A stretch of 64,000 nucleotides of DNA, taken from NCBI RefSeq assembly GCF_037975245.1, contig NC_092574.1, positions 10,247,713-10,311,712 on the forward strand, in the 5' to 3' direction. Positions 48,101 to 54,714 of the stretch are shown in pieces. A program made the position numbers and the translations under genes. Position 1 is the stretch's first letter, and every line of letters starts with the position of its first letter. Source of the stretch: Apostichopus japonicus. Lineage: Eukaryota > Echinodermata > Holothuroidea > Aspidochirotida > Stichopodidae. The notes beneath the pieces are model-generated. The model saw only the letters and a list, made by a program, of their open reading frames with translations, was not told the origin of the DNA and ran no database searches.

Positions 48101-50052
48101 GTATGAGAACATCTTGTATTAACATGGGTAAGACCCACGTACAGACTCTTTGTATGGGAGTTTGCTTCAACGACCCAGGGACACGCCTCCTTTATAAAAC
48201 CCTTCATAAACCTCTAGCCCTTCCATACAGGGGTTGATAAGAGTATACCACCTCCACCCTTCCCCCACCAACCGTTATATTCTGTGCCCCTTATTGCTTT
48301 TATGCATTGAATTTGACAATTTATGTGGTGACAGCATATCAGTGGCCGAACCAGGATTTGTTGAAGGGGTGAGCTAGGTGAGAGAGGGGGAGAATGATTT
48401 TTCGATATCGACATTATACCGTTGCTGTATACCGAATTGACGTGAAGCAACCGCATACATTTATAAACGCTTGTAGTTTAGGTTGGGCCCAGAACTTTTC
48501 ATGGGCATGGGTGGGGTGTTGTTCTGGTCCCGCTCCAAGAATTCGTCCCCTTTATTTTTGAAAAAAAATCAATTGGTTTTGTCCATGAGCATCTGTGACA
48601 TTGAATTTCCTTGCTTGAAATGTTACTCTCGATACAAAAGGTTTATGAGCCTATAATGAACATATATGGATAACGGTATGGTGCACCAGGATGCATAGAT
48701 TATAAAGGCCATATCCTGATATTATATTACATGTCCAAAAATAAATTAACCTTCTCAATCGTCCTTGGCTTTGACATAAGTTCGCGATAACAAAGGACTC
48801 AAACATACTGTAAATCATTATGAGACAGGAATAGAATATGAAAAAGGGGAAAACGCTCTGTTTTTAGTGGTTATATGATGGTTCTTCGAAAATGTCATTA
48901 ATGAGAATCCGATAGATTACCACGACTACCCACGCTTTTACTTCCTTTGTTATTCTTATAATCTAGTATGAAAATACACTTTGCCCTTTAGGGACATACG
49001 ACATTAATTAACTCATAGGGATGTGCAGCCGAATACATGTGCAATATACATTCACAATGAACCTTATAGTGCATATGTATCAGGAAATAGGTAGTTGTAG
49101 GTGAATACGAAACCAAACTTCAATACAGAGGAGGAGGAAAGGGGGAAAACTAAACACATTTTGGGTAATGATGTTAACACCATTCCTGGAGGGTGGAGAG
49201 AGGGTATACAGTATAATTACATGGGTCAATGTCGTATGTCCCTAATGGGCACAGTATTGGTGCAAACTGTAACAATTTCAGTGATAAATTTCTCTTGAAA
49301 AGCGCTATATATCAGTCACACATACATTTTCAGTGGACTCACCTTGTAATAAAAAAAATTAAAAAAGAATTATAAAAGTGGTGAGTCACGTCCTTGAAAC
49401 ATGCCAAGACAATTCATGTGCGATATATAATGCTTAAAAGACGATGTTCTGTACATTGTTGCATTCAATCACATCACTGCTTGTTATGTCGGTGTCTGTG
49501 ATTGAACGGGCAATTCCGTACCCGTTAAGGCTTTGTATGCTTCATCATGCGGTTTAAACCCATCTCTATATATAATGAGGGAAGTACCACCGTTAATGTT
49601 TTGTTTATCCTTTCTCATTATCAATTTTTCGTTTCTTAACAGCACAAGTCACTCTCTCCATGCTTCCCTTGCTCTGTATCACTCCCCCCCCCCCCATCGC
49701 CCACCTCCCTTTCCGTCCCGTTTTTTTCCCTCCCTATACCACCCCACCTCTCAGTTTTTGCATCATGTTTGCGGTTGTAATAATGTAGACACTTTTCATG
49801 GTTATATCAACAGGTGAGTTCTCTTGTCCGGACCCAGGTGAACCTGAACACGGGGCCAGATTTGGTGATAATTTCTCTGCGGGTTCAGAGGTCACATATT
49901 ATTGTGACGCAGGTTACGTCATGGATGGATCAGCACAGAGGTTTTGCAACGGTTGCGGCATATGGAGTGGCTTCCAGACCTTCTGCGTCACGAATGACGA
50001 TTCCGAGTTTTCATCCTTGTCATCTTTTGGGTTTGACGATTACAGTATTTAA
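12860..50052 (+). CDS. Secreted multidomain protein: five EGF-like, FAM171-like region, Sushi/CCP (14 exons)
   Basis: Joined exons: 12860-12935, 17276-17392, 20005-20121, 21326-21460, 22995-23123, 25799-25960, 34201-34437, 35320-35454, 37500-37637, 39936-40115, 41879-42058, 43208-43400, 45935-46107, 49814-50052. The sum is 2211 bases, or 736 residues and a stop, with no internal stop. Order: signal peptide (1-25), EGF-like domains (30-63, 69-102, 108-147, 153-188, 196-244), a FAM171/astroprincin-like region (about 246-600) broken by a basic linker (416-475), a beta-rich segment (600-657), a Sushi domain (662-715) and an acidic tail. No transmembrane helix is visible, so it is probably extracellular, in matrix or body fluid. 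EGF and Sushi modules usually bind proteins, and some of the EGFs should bind calcium; the ligand is unknown. The FAM171 call rests on motif resemblance only. Extra exons could be missed because nearly all introns are phase 1. Confidence 0.8.
12936..17275 (+). other. Intron 1
   Basis: This 4340-base intron has GT-AG borders (GTAAGG at the donor, ttctcag at the acceptor). It contains a decayed non-LTR retrotransposon fragment at 13086-14010. The remainder is AT-rich, with no other structure I can name. Confidence 0.7.
13086..14010 (+). pseudogene. Decayed non-LTR retrotransposon (reverse transcriptase fragment)
   Basis: An open frame at 13215-13568 contains the polymerase catalytic-box signature [11 protein letters not shown], followed by a helix-rich stretch and the [10 protein letters not shown] type of motif seen just after the palm domain in non-LTR reverse transcriptases. 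Downstream, pieces of the usual carboxy-terminal region appear in different frames, for example RVLRVSW at about 13710-13735 and [10 protein letters not shown] near 13750, so at least two frameshifts and several stops have accumulated. The endonuclease and amino-terminal parts are missing, which is typical of 5'-truncated LINE copies. The layout resembles RTE-like families, but I cannot assign the clade. It sits in the sense orientation in intron 1 and cannot move by itself. Outer limits are approximate. Confidence 0.8.
17276..17392 (+). CDS. Exon 2: EGF-like domain 1 (calcium-binding type)
   Basis: Encodes residues 26-64 and one complete EGF module with cysteines at 30, 35, 39, 48, 50 and 63. 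The segment [12 protein letters not shown] fits the Asp/Asn beta-hydroxylation pattern C-x-[DN]-x4-[FY]-x-C-x-C. The start NYNEC is a weak version of the D-x-[DN]-E calcium motif. It is flanked by ttctcag and GTAAGA, and is 117 bases with phase-1 borders on both sides, so it can be shuffled or skipped without a frame change. Confidence 0.9.
17393..20004 (+). other. Intron 2
   Basis: This 2612-base intron runs from GTAAGA to ttttgcag. It contains only A-runs, a short (TA)n and a G-run near 18848. No exon or transposon was recognised. Confidence 0.65.
20005..20121 (+). CDS. Exon 3: EGF-like domain 2 (non-calcium type)
   Basis: Encodes residues 65-103, with cysteines at 69, 74, 78, 87, 89 and 102. 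The domain lacks the D-x-D-E amino-terminal ligand motif (ADDRC instead) and has S instead of N/D-type context in [12 protein letters not shown], so hydroxylation and calcium binding are not predicted. It is 117 bases, phase 1 on both sides. The acceptor is ttttgcag. The donor GTTGGT keeps the +5 G but is weaker than its neighbours. Confidence 0.85.
20122..21325 (+). other. Intron 3
   Basis: This 1204-base AT-rich intron ends in tttgtttgtag. Nothing else was recognised in it. Confidence 0.6.
21326..21460 (+). CDS. Exon 4: EGF-like domain 3 (calcium-binding)
   Basis: Encodes residues 104-148. It begins with the textbook DIDEC, has cysteines at 108, 115, 121, 130, 132 and 147, and carries [12 protein letters not shown], which fits the hydroxylation and calcium consensus. 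It is 135 bases, phase 1 on both sides, with donor GTAGGT. This is the clearest calcium-binding EGF of the five. Confidence 0.92.
21461..22994 (+). other. Intron 4
   Basis: This 1534-base AT-rich intron runs from GTAGGT to atattattag. No further feature was recognised. Confidence 0.6.
22995..23123 (+). CDS. Exon 5: EGF-like domain 4 (calcium-binding)
   Basis: Encodes residues 149-191, starting DMDEC, with cysteines at 153, 160, 166, 175, 177 and 188. [12 protein letters not shown] fits the hydroxylation consensus, and the end [10 protein letters not shown] is the usual EGF carboxy-terminal loop. It is 129 bases, phase 1 on both sides, with donor GTAAGA. Confidence 0.92.
   Translation: MWMNAICRCTVAMRTPIVSMLLKGMNVNATEGSLGMATNVLS
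23124..25798 (+). other. Intron 5
   Basis: This 2675-base intron has a C-run near 23552 and a degenerate ~30-bp tandem repeat at about 23815-24350, with a short (TA)n near 24840. No exon was recognised. Confidence 0.6.
23815..24350. repeat. Degenerate ~30-bp minisatellite
   Basis: The region is made of diverged versions of a unit like ttgcacatgccggaggttcc, spaced about 28-32 bases apart. Examples are cacatgccagaagcccct (23825), cacatgccgggg (24020), ttgccgcaggttcc (24063) and ttgtcggaatttcc (24182). The copies are too diverged to count exactly. The repetition explains why open frames here look oddly patterned. Confidence 0.6.
25799..25960 (+). CDS. Exon 6: EGF-like domain 5 (thrombospondin-type, long loop)
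   Basis: Encodes residues 192-245, with cysteines at 196, 201, 207, 230, 233 and 244. The C-x2-C-P-S-G-H-T-G-D-G end is the form found in thrombospondin-type EGF modules. The loop between cysteines 3 and 4 is 22 residues, long and acidic ([13 protein letters not shown]), about twice the usual size. It is 162 bases, phase 1 on both sides, with donor GTGAGT. Confidence 0.85.
26961..28832. mobile_element. Foldback-type element with long inverted-repeat arms
   Basis: The left arm (about 26961-27535) and right arm (about 28285-28832) are inverted copies of each other across their whole length with modest divergence. The outermost parts are aattactacggcatgcc at the left, and aatttacggaatgcc in the reverse complement of the right. 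Each arm is built from an ~18-20 base minisatellite unit like atgtccaaaataatataagc, alternating with two copies of a fixed block (taactgc...cattttggcg...acgccatatgtt...atatcc). The spacer of about 750 bases has no recognisable gene. No clear target-site duplication was found. Long terminal inverted repeats made of short tandem repeats are the hallmark of foldback elements, but an inverted duplication of a minisatellite would look similar. Confidence 0.72.
30819..30860. repeat. (TA)n microsatellite
   Basis: An alternating TA run within intron 6, preceded by tatgtatgtataca. Confidence 0.92.
34201..34437 (+). CDS. Exon 7: FAM171/astroprincin-like beta-sandwich
   Basis: Encodes residues 246-324. 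The order ITLRILVKD, then PSATVTAFD, then [11 protein letters not shown], then [17 protein letters not shown] matches the pattern of the first FAM171 extracellular domain: a beta strand, a polar loop, a hydrophobic GxxxLxVP strand, and an (I/V)TAsxxxYVxNS motif. It also fits carboxypeptidase regulatory-like folds in general. A sequon NIT lies at residue 284. It is 237 bases, phase 1 on both sides, with acceptor aacttcag and donor GTAAGT. Confidence 0.8.
34438..35319 (+). other. Intron 7 with (TA)n
   Basis: This 882-base intron is dominated by an AT-rich tract, including an uninterrupted (TA)n run at 34686-34743. The acceptor follows a (CT)n tract ending cttgtttag. Confidence 0.75.
34686..34743. 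repeat. (TA)n microsatellite
   Basis: About 58 bases of alternating TA within intron 7. Confidence 0.95.
35320..35454 (+). CDS. Exon 8: FAM171-like region, continued
   Basis: Encodes residues 325-369, beginning [11 protein letters not shown] and ending in the strand-like FLGAINIPH. It occupies the place where FAM171 proteins carry the beta strands that follow the TAxxxYVxNS motif. It is 135 bases, phase 1 on both sides, with donor GTAAGG. The exon's last residues GAINIPH are echoed by GAINAPT at the start of exon 9. Confidence 0.7.
35729..36092. repeat. 185-bp tandem duplication
   Basis: Two adjacent copies (from 35729 and from 35914) each begin gcatgtgagtaaac and contain aaagtatggttgga, aatttaaaggcagagggtat and cctccttcgagaaataact. 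They differ by roughly one base in ten and by a few small indels, so the duplication is not recent. Confidence 0.9.
37012..37320. repeat. Polypyrimidine tract, (CCCCTCTCCT)-like
   Basis: About 310 bases of nearly pure C and T on the + strand, built from imperfect ccccctctcct-type units with a few tctgctcc interruptions. It lies about 180 bases before exon 9. Mirror-symmetric pyrimidine tracts like this can form triplex (H-DNA) structures, and the complementary strand is G-rich with G-triplet and G-quartet runs. Confidence 0.95.
37500..37637 (+). CDS. Exon 9: FAM171-like region, linker
   Basis: Encodes residues 370-415, beginning [19 protein letters not shown] and ending in a Ser/Thr/Pro-rich tail ([11 protein letters not shown]). 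The acceptor is gaaatag, with a weak pyrimidine tract immediately before it, and the donor is GTATGT. It is 138 bases, phase 1 on both sides. Support comes from the matching phase and splice sites more than from a known domain. Confidence 0.65.
37638..39935 (+). other. Intron 9
   Basis: This 2298-base intron has very AT-rich low-complexity blocks at about 38395-38435 (taa/aac repeats) and 38500-38610 (taatta/aattaaa repeats). A long C/T tract leads to the acceptor ctttatag. Confidence 0.65.
39936..40115 (+). CDS. Exon 10: basic low-complexity linker
   Basis: Encodes residues 416-475. The middle is strongly basic and Asn-rich ([19 protein letters not shown]), followed by an acidic [10 protein letters not shown] and a PPSPT end. 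It has one NSS sequon and several dibasic pairs that could be cleaved, and it has no fold I recognise. It falls where the FAM171 family has a variable loop. The acceptor is strong. The donor GTGATT is weak (+5 is T). It is 180 bases with symmetric phase 1, so skipping it would keep the frame. Confidence 0.6.
40116..41878 (+). other. Intron 10
   Basis: This 1763-base intron has G- and C-runs near 40276 and 40505 and a short (aat)n near 41365-41380. No exon was recognised. The acceptor is ccaatgcag. Confidence 0.6.
41879..42058 (+). CDS. Exon 11: FAM171-like region, second conserved block
   Basis: Encodes residues 476-535. The pattern [13 protein letters not shown], then RPVTIEIPL, then [16 protein letters not shown] matches the second FAM171 extracellular block: hydrophobic strand, (V/I)TxxIPL, polar loop, then AWR(F/Y)(D/N)xxxG leading to a W across the exon border. 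It is 180 bases, phase 1 on both sides. The donor GTACTG is poor, but splicing there gives the family-like [12 protein letters not shown]. Confidence 0.75.
42059..43207 (+). other. Intron 11
   Basis: This 1149-base intron contains two tandem 27-base units rich in SalI sites (42314-42367). The rest is unremarkable. Confidence 0.65.
42314..42367. repeat. 27-bp tandem repeat with SalI palindromes
   Basis: Two 27-base units, each containing two GTCGACTTG copies, differ at two positions. The copies create AAGTCGACTT-type palindromes (GTCGAC four times in 54 bases). Confidence 0.95.
43208..43400 (+). CDS. Exon 12: FAM171-like region, end, and linker
   Basis: Encodes residues 536-599. It opens [11 protein letters not shown] and continues to LGWIAAG, resembling the GxWxxxGxG and GYWxAA motifs that close the FAM171 extracellular region. 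A two-cysteine linker ([11 protein letters not shown]) follows. In FAM171 a membrane helix comes soon after; here the protein continues into another soluble segment. It is 193 bases. The donor GTAAGT is strong, and the exon ends in phase 2, the only phase switch in the gene. Confidence 0.75.
43401..45934 (+). other. Intron 12
   Basis: This 2534-base intron is the only phase-2 one. It has a long interrupted TA-rich microsatellite at 45003-45190. No other feature was recognised. Confidence 0.65.
45003..45190. repeat. Interrupted TA/TAA microsatellite
   Basis: About 190 bases of alternating TA with taa and gta interruptions. Confidence 0.93.
45935..46107 (+). CDS. Exon 13: beta-rich segment
   Basis: Encodes residues 600-657. 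The run [19 protein letters not shown], then [16 protein letters not shown], then INITIHG has the spacing of a carboxypeptidase regulatory-like or similar small beta-sandwich: an L-T-D-x2-G turn followed by a V-x3-G-S strand. The assignment to a named family is uncertain. It has an NIT sequon near the end. Acceptor gatgacgcacag has a distant pyrimidine tract. Donor GTGAGT is strong. Phase is 2 in, 1 out. Confidence 0.72.
46108..49813 (+). other. Intron 13
   Basis: This 3706-base intron contains an isolated hAT-end-like sequence near 48342 (CAGTGGCCGAACCAGGATTT) and a C-run near 49690. No exon was recognised. Confidence 0.6.
49814..50052 (+). CDS. Exon 14: Sushi/CCP domain, tail and stop
   Basis: Encodes residues 658-736 and the TAA at 50050-50052. 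The domain has the Sushi layout: C662, G and F around 675-681, YYC at 688, C702, then GIWSG and C715. An additional C705 (FCNGCGIW) is not part of the usual four-cysteine set. A Ser/Asp/Phe-rich 20-residue tail follows with no hydrophobic helix or GPI-like signal, which supports secretion. The acceptor is tatatcaacag. Sushi domains typically mediate protein binding, for example in complement and matrix proteins. Confidence 0.88.
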
Positions 50053-53000
50053 TGAAAGATGGCTCCATAATGCACCAAGCTCCCTCTTTTTCTCCCACCA
50101 CCCCTTCCCCCACCTCCAACCCACCCCCACAGAAGAAAAGACACATGTGCAAACATCATGCAAACGTCATGCAAACGACAGGCAAACAATATTTGTGACG
50201 GTACAAAAACTTCAACTACTTATATGGTACAACATACTGTAATCACTTCTAGAATTGACTTCGTCGTCATGGGTGGGGAATTTCCCTCCAAATGAGAAAC
50301 TGGATTGAAGTTGTCAAGACCCCCCCCTCCTCCCCACGGTTCCCACCCTTCGGGTCTTTCCCTGATATGACGCTTCTTTTTCTCAACAATGGATTAAATG
50401 TTTCGTTGAATATAAACCATATTTAACGCTTAATGATGGATCAAATGTTGTGGCAATCTTTGTTGAAAGGATATTCATGTATTTACCAGCTGTGATGAAT
50501 GGCACTGTGTCATTAAGAAACGAGGACCGCAACAATGCAGCCAGGGTTTCAAGTTTTTAAGAAAAGGTTTACGCCATAACAACATTACAGAGTCTGTGTG
50601 AATCGTATGGAACTTAACCAACGCTAGTGGTGTGGCCAATCTTGTTAGATTGGTCGTTATGTCCAATCGAATGGAGTGAAATTTGTTCGATTGGGTTATA
50701 TTGAAATGAAGAGAGTACATACACAGTAATCATCATCAAAGTGTTAATTAATTTACTTGTTACGTGTACCCAAACCCTATCTGTTTTCTTTTATGTTCAA
50801 CACCTTGCTTTGCAGTTATCATCATATTACATTTCGTTACAACAATTTTGAGATATGGTTTTAATATCAAATACGAAGCCTGATAGCTACGAAACGTTAC
50901 AAAAAAAGAATTGCTTTTGAGACAGGAGAAATAAATAAATAAATAAGTAAACAAAATAATCATTCGTCCCAATAGGAACTACTTGAGATAATATGCGAAG
51001 TGTTAATGTTCTCACGAATTTCCCGTTTCAGTGACTCTTGGACTTTTCGTGAGAAAAGATAAGCTCAATTCATCACTCGGAGATCTACCATATTAACATA
51101 GAAACAGGAAATCTGTTTATGACCTTTGACCGTTCCCACCCAATTGCAGACGAATATATTTTGTATTAACATTTATCAACTGCAGCGAAAGTTGGAAGTT
51201 ATAGACAGATAGATAAAGAGCATGCTGAATTATGCAATTCGTATTATTATTATTTTTGTTGTGGTTAGTTTGGTCACAAAGAGACAATTTCTTTTTCAAA
51301 GTTTGTTTTTTGCAAAACACTGCCAGAATTTTAAACTGGGAGGAAAATGGCGAGAATTGTTGAGACGATTCATCCGAGCTTTAAAGTAAAGTTGAGCACT
51401 TATGGGAACACTGCTTGCACTTTTTTGTTGATTTCACTCAGAAACAGATTTTAACACCGAAGAATTTCATTCAATGAATCTGCAAACATCGTCGTAAACA
51501 CACATATCCTGAAGAAAGAAAGGGATCAACTCAATCCTCGAGTAAACTCAGAAATATCATGATTGTTATCCTTTTCTTACGGATTAAGAGAATTAGATTT
51601 AAGCATCGTGACGTCACCGGTGACGACATTAAATCGTAATCAAATTCAAGTCTGAGTTACTTGCAGTATTTATTACAAATGAATGGTCCGACAAGGAAAA
51701 CCAAAACTGCTTTTTCGTTTCAAATACTTTCTTGTCACCATAAAGAATTGAAACCTGCTATAGTACCACCCGCGAAAACATGACGCTTTCAAACAATTCA
51801 CTATATTGTATAGGGATGTATCTGTTTACACCGTTAGCAGACAGAGTACCACCATCACGGCGAATTAAACTAGCCTTCAAAAAACTTGATTATGTTTGCT
51901 CGTAATGTGAAATATGATATTAAAATGAGCTAAATCAATACAAAATGTCTTACAATATTGTTAGACTTGCTGCTAAATGCACACTCAATATCACATTTCG
52001 TCGCTCTACTAACATAAAATATTTTTCAAAAAATGTTACGAAATCGAGGGTCTGATGATATCACGTACCACGCACATTGAGTGTTTCCTGTTGTAGTTGT
52101 TGGGGGTCATCGGCTAAAAACAAATAGTTTTGATCACTTTCATATTTTTTTATGCACCGGTGCAACTCTTTCCGCTCTTCCTCGTCTATACGACTAATTA
52201 GTTGTACATAAATGAAGTTACATCGCCATTGCATATATATAAGTCCTCTAAGCGATCCTATCTTCAGTACATAGCGCCCTCTTTTGAAAATGATCTTCGT
52301 TTGGTTTTACGCGTGTTGTTGAACGTAAACAAAGTTTAAAGGTGTGTTGCTTTACTGAGGCGTGTTTCCTTTTGTCTGGTTGTTAAATTTAAAATAAAAT
52401 AAAATAAACTTCTTTAAAATGAAAAATAGAAAAAGAAGATGAAGAAGTAAAACAGAAGAAAGAAACTTAATAATTATACATGCATGTATAACATCACGGT
52501 ATACATTATAAGTGTTAAGTTTGCCGGAGAAACAGATTGGTTAGCACATTGAAACGAAAACCACGGGCTTGTTATTAAGATTATTTCCTTTATTAGAAGC
52601 CCTGAGTGTAAATGAAAAAAAAAGGAAGAAAAATATCCAGCAATTCCATGATGGGTTTTTAAGCAGTTCAAATGGGCACAGTATGTGCGTGTTTCATCTG
52701 TTTAGCTACAGTCATGTGTCGTACGGTATTAATCTTTACACGACAGGGCATAACCCTGCCTATTCAATGAAAAGGTTTCCCCTATAACAGCGTTGTAATG
52801 ATTTCAATGACGTCACTTGTGACGTGAGTAACTTACACATGTTAATTAACGTTATTGTTTTGATTCAAAAATGTTAACAGGAGGTATTAATATCTTGATA
52901 CCGGTCACTATACCAAATAACTAGTTGCTCGACCACGCCGTCGTGATGTTTAGATTCGCTAAATCGTCGATCATATTTAATACCATCATATCTTCCAAAT

Positions 53001-54714
53001 GGCATAAGATGTTTCTTGCATTTTGTGAGAGAGTTGCTTATTACCAGTTTATCAAATTTAATATAAATTGTGACTAGCCTTTCATTCAAATGCTTGTCCG
53101 TCGATTGGAAGTCCCCCTTTTTTTCTGCACAGGATGCCCACTGCTTCTGCGGAGAGAATTTCACTCTCAACGAAAAAGTACCTTCAAGCAAAAGTAGTTA
53201 TAAATTTGATGATCATTTTCGTTTTAATCGGTGCTAAATTTGTAAGATTTCACTCTGTAGGAAGAAGAAGAGTTCTCGCCTTAAAAAAAGGGGTAATTCT
53301 GGACACTCGCAATTAGAACACTTTCACTTCATTAAAAGTGTGCACTTTCACTCCATTAAAAGTGTACACTTTCACTCAAGTAAAAGTGTACACTTTCACT
53401 CAAGTAAAAGTGTATACACTTTCACTCAAGTAAAATACTACACTTTCACTCGAGTAAAAGTGTACACTTTTACTCAAGTAAAGGTGTACACTTTCACTCA
53501 AGTAAAAGTGTACACTTCTATGCAGGAGCATACATTTTCCATGTAATATCGATGAATATCTTGAAAATGAAAAACAACATGTATAATGATTGATAACACT
53601 TAGTTTTGATTATGACATATCCGGTCTAACAGGCTGCAAAAATCACCCGTAAATGTATTCCAAAAACACTTTCAAGGTATCTGCTATAACCTTATTCCAA
53701 GCTCTCAATAATGTTTAGTTCATTTGTTCAAATGTTCATGCAGTCTTTAAGTGTGTTATTTGCATTCCACTAAAAGCAAAACAAAAACAGATTGCAAATC
53801 AAAAGATGACTTCATGATATGAGGTAACCTTTGTCAACTATATCTGGTGCATTACTTAACAAATTTATTTAGTCACATTTATCCTTTTGGTAAATTATAT
53901 TTTCCACTTTTATTTATCCTTCTTTTTTGTTTGTAGTAAGTATTATATTGTAAGATATATATTGTCGGAGGATTCATATGGTGGGTACTGAGCTGGTTTT
54001 GGTTTGGTGATGAGAGGAATGCCACATTAATTCGGTCGCAACTGAGTACAGCTTTTTGTATATATGCAATCAAAACTATAAACATCTTTTCCCCTTTTCT
54101 TTATTTTTTGGGCTTGTTTTTACTTTGAAAGAGTTGTTAACTGCTTATGTAGAAAAATCTAGTATTTTGCGAGGCTGCTATTGAAAGAAAAACAGAACCG
54201 TTGTAAATATTTATTATTATTAAAAGTTTATGAATTTTGAACAAAAGGTGTTATGAAATGCAAGCAACACATCTGTCATCACCATATGTCATCTCATGAA
54301 AGTCTCTTCAGAGCTATTCTGTTGATATAAAGTAAGGCAAATGTATCGTTCTAGCTTGAAATATTTAAATGACAATTATGAAGAAAAAAAAACTCAATGC
54401 CAACATTGTTTCCTTTTCTGTATTCTTCTTTTTCTTTCCTTTGTTTTGTATAATTTCGTTTCTGTTAGTCGTCAACGTGTAATGAATAAAATGCAGCTCT
54501 GCAGAGACAAACAAATTATGGAATTATTTAAGAAACCAAACAAATATTTATATACAAATTATGATGCTAACATCTTTCCTTTCAAAGGGGAAAGAAAATA
54601 AATATGAAATGGTTTGCACATAAAGGAGACAAGGTTGCAAACATTTGAATTTTTATAGTGTGTAAGTAGGAATTTGTGGGAATTACCCGATGAAGTGGCC
54701 GATATTGGAAAAAT
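50053..54714. other. Downstream flank of the gene, no further gene recognised
   Basis: This stretch begins as the 3' untranslated region. ATTAAA near 50393 and AATAAA at 50930-50935 are possible polyadenylation signals, but neither can be confirmed in AT-rich DNA. The rest lacks recognisable coding sequence. A minus-strand frame of 105 codons at 52874-53191 is the longest here and resembles nothing I know. A palindromic minisatellite lies at 53319-53512. Confidence 0.5.
53319..53512. repeat. 24-bp palindromic minisatellite, eight units
   Basis: Eight head-to-tail units have the form cactttcactcaagtaaaagtgta (one unit has two extra bases). Each unit is close to a perfect palindrome, with cacttttact facing agtaaaagtg, so every unit can form its own cruciform or hairpin. 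One unit (cactcgagtaa) carries an XhoI site. Confidence 0.95.

Noticed and set aside
48342-48380. Isolated hAT-end-like sequence CAGTGGCCGAACCAGGATTT
   Set aside because: No matching inverted end or target-site duplication was found nearby, so an element cannot be bounded.
52874-53191. 105-codon minus-strand frame
   Set aside because: It has no recognised domain and no splice or promoter context. I left it as unexplained non-coding sequence.
53340-53546. Repetitive HFHSSKSV-type peptide frame
   Set aside because: The 24-bp minisatellite unit is a multiple of three, which makes a repetitive frame inevitable. No other coding sign is present.
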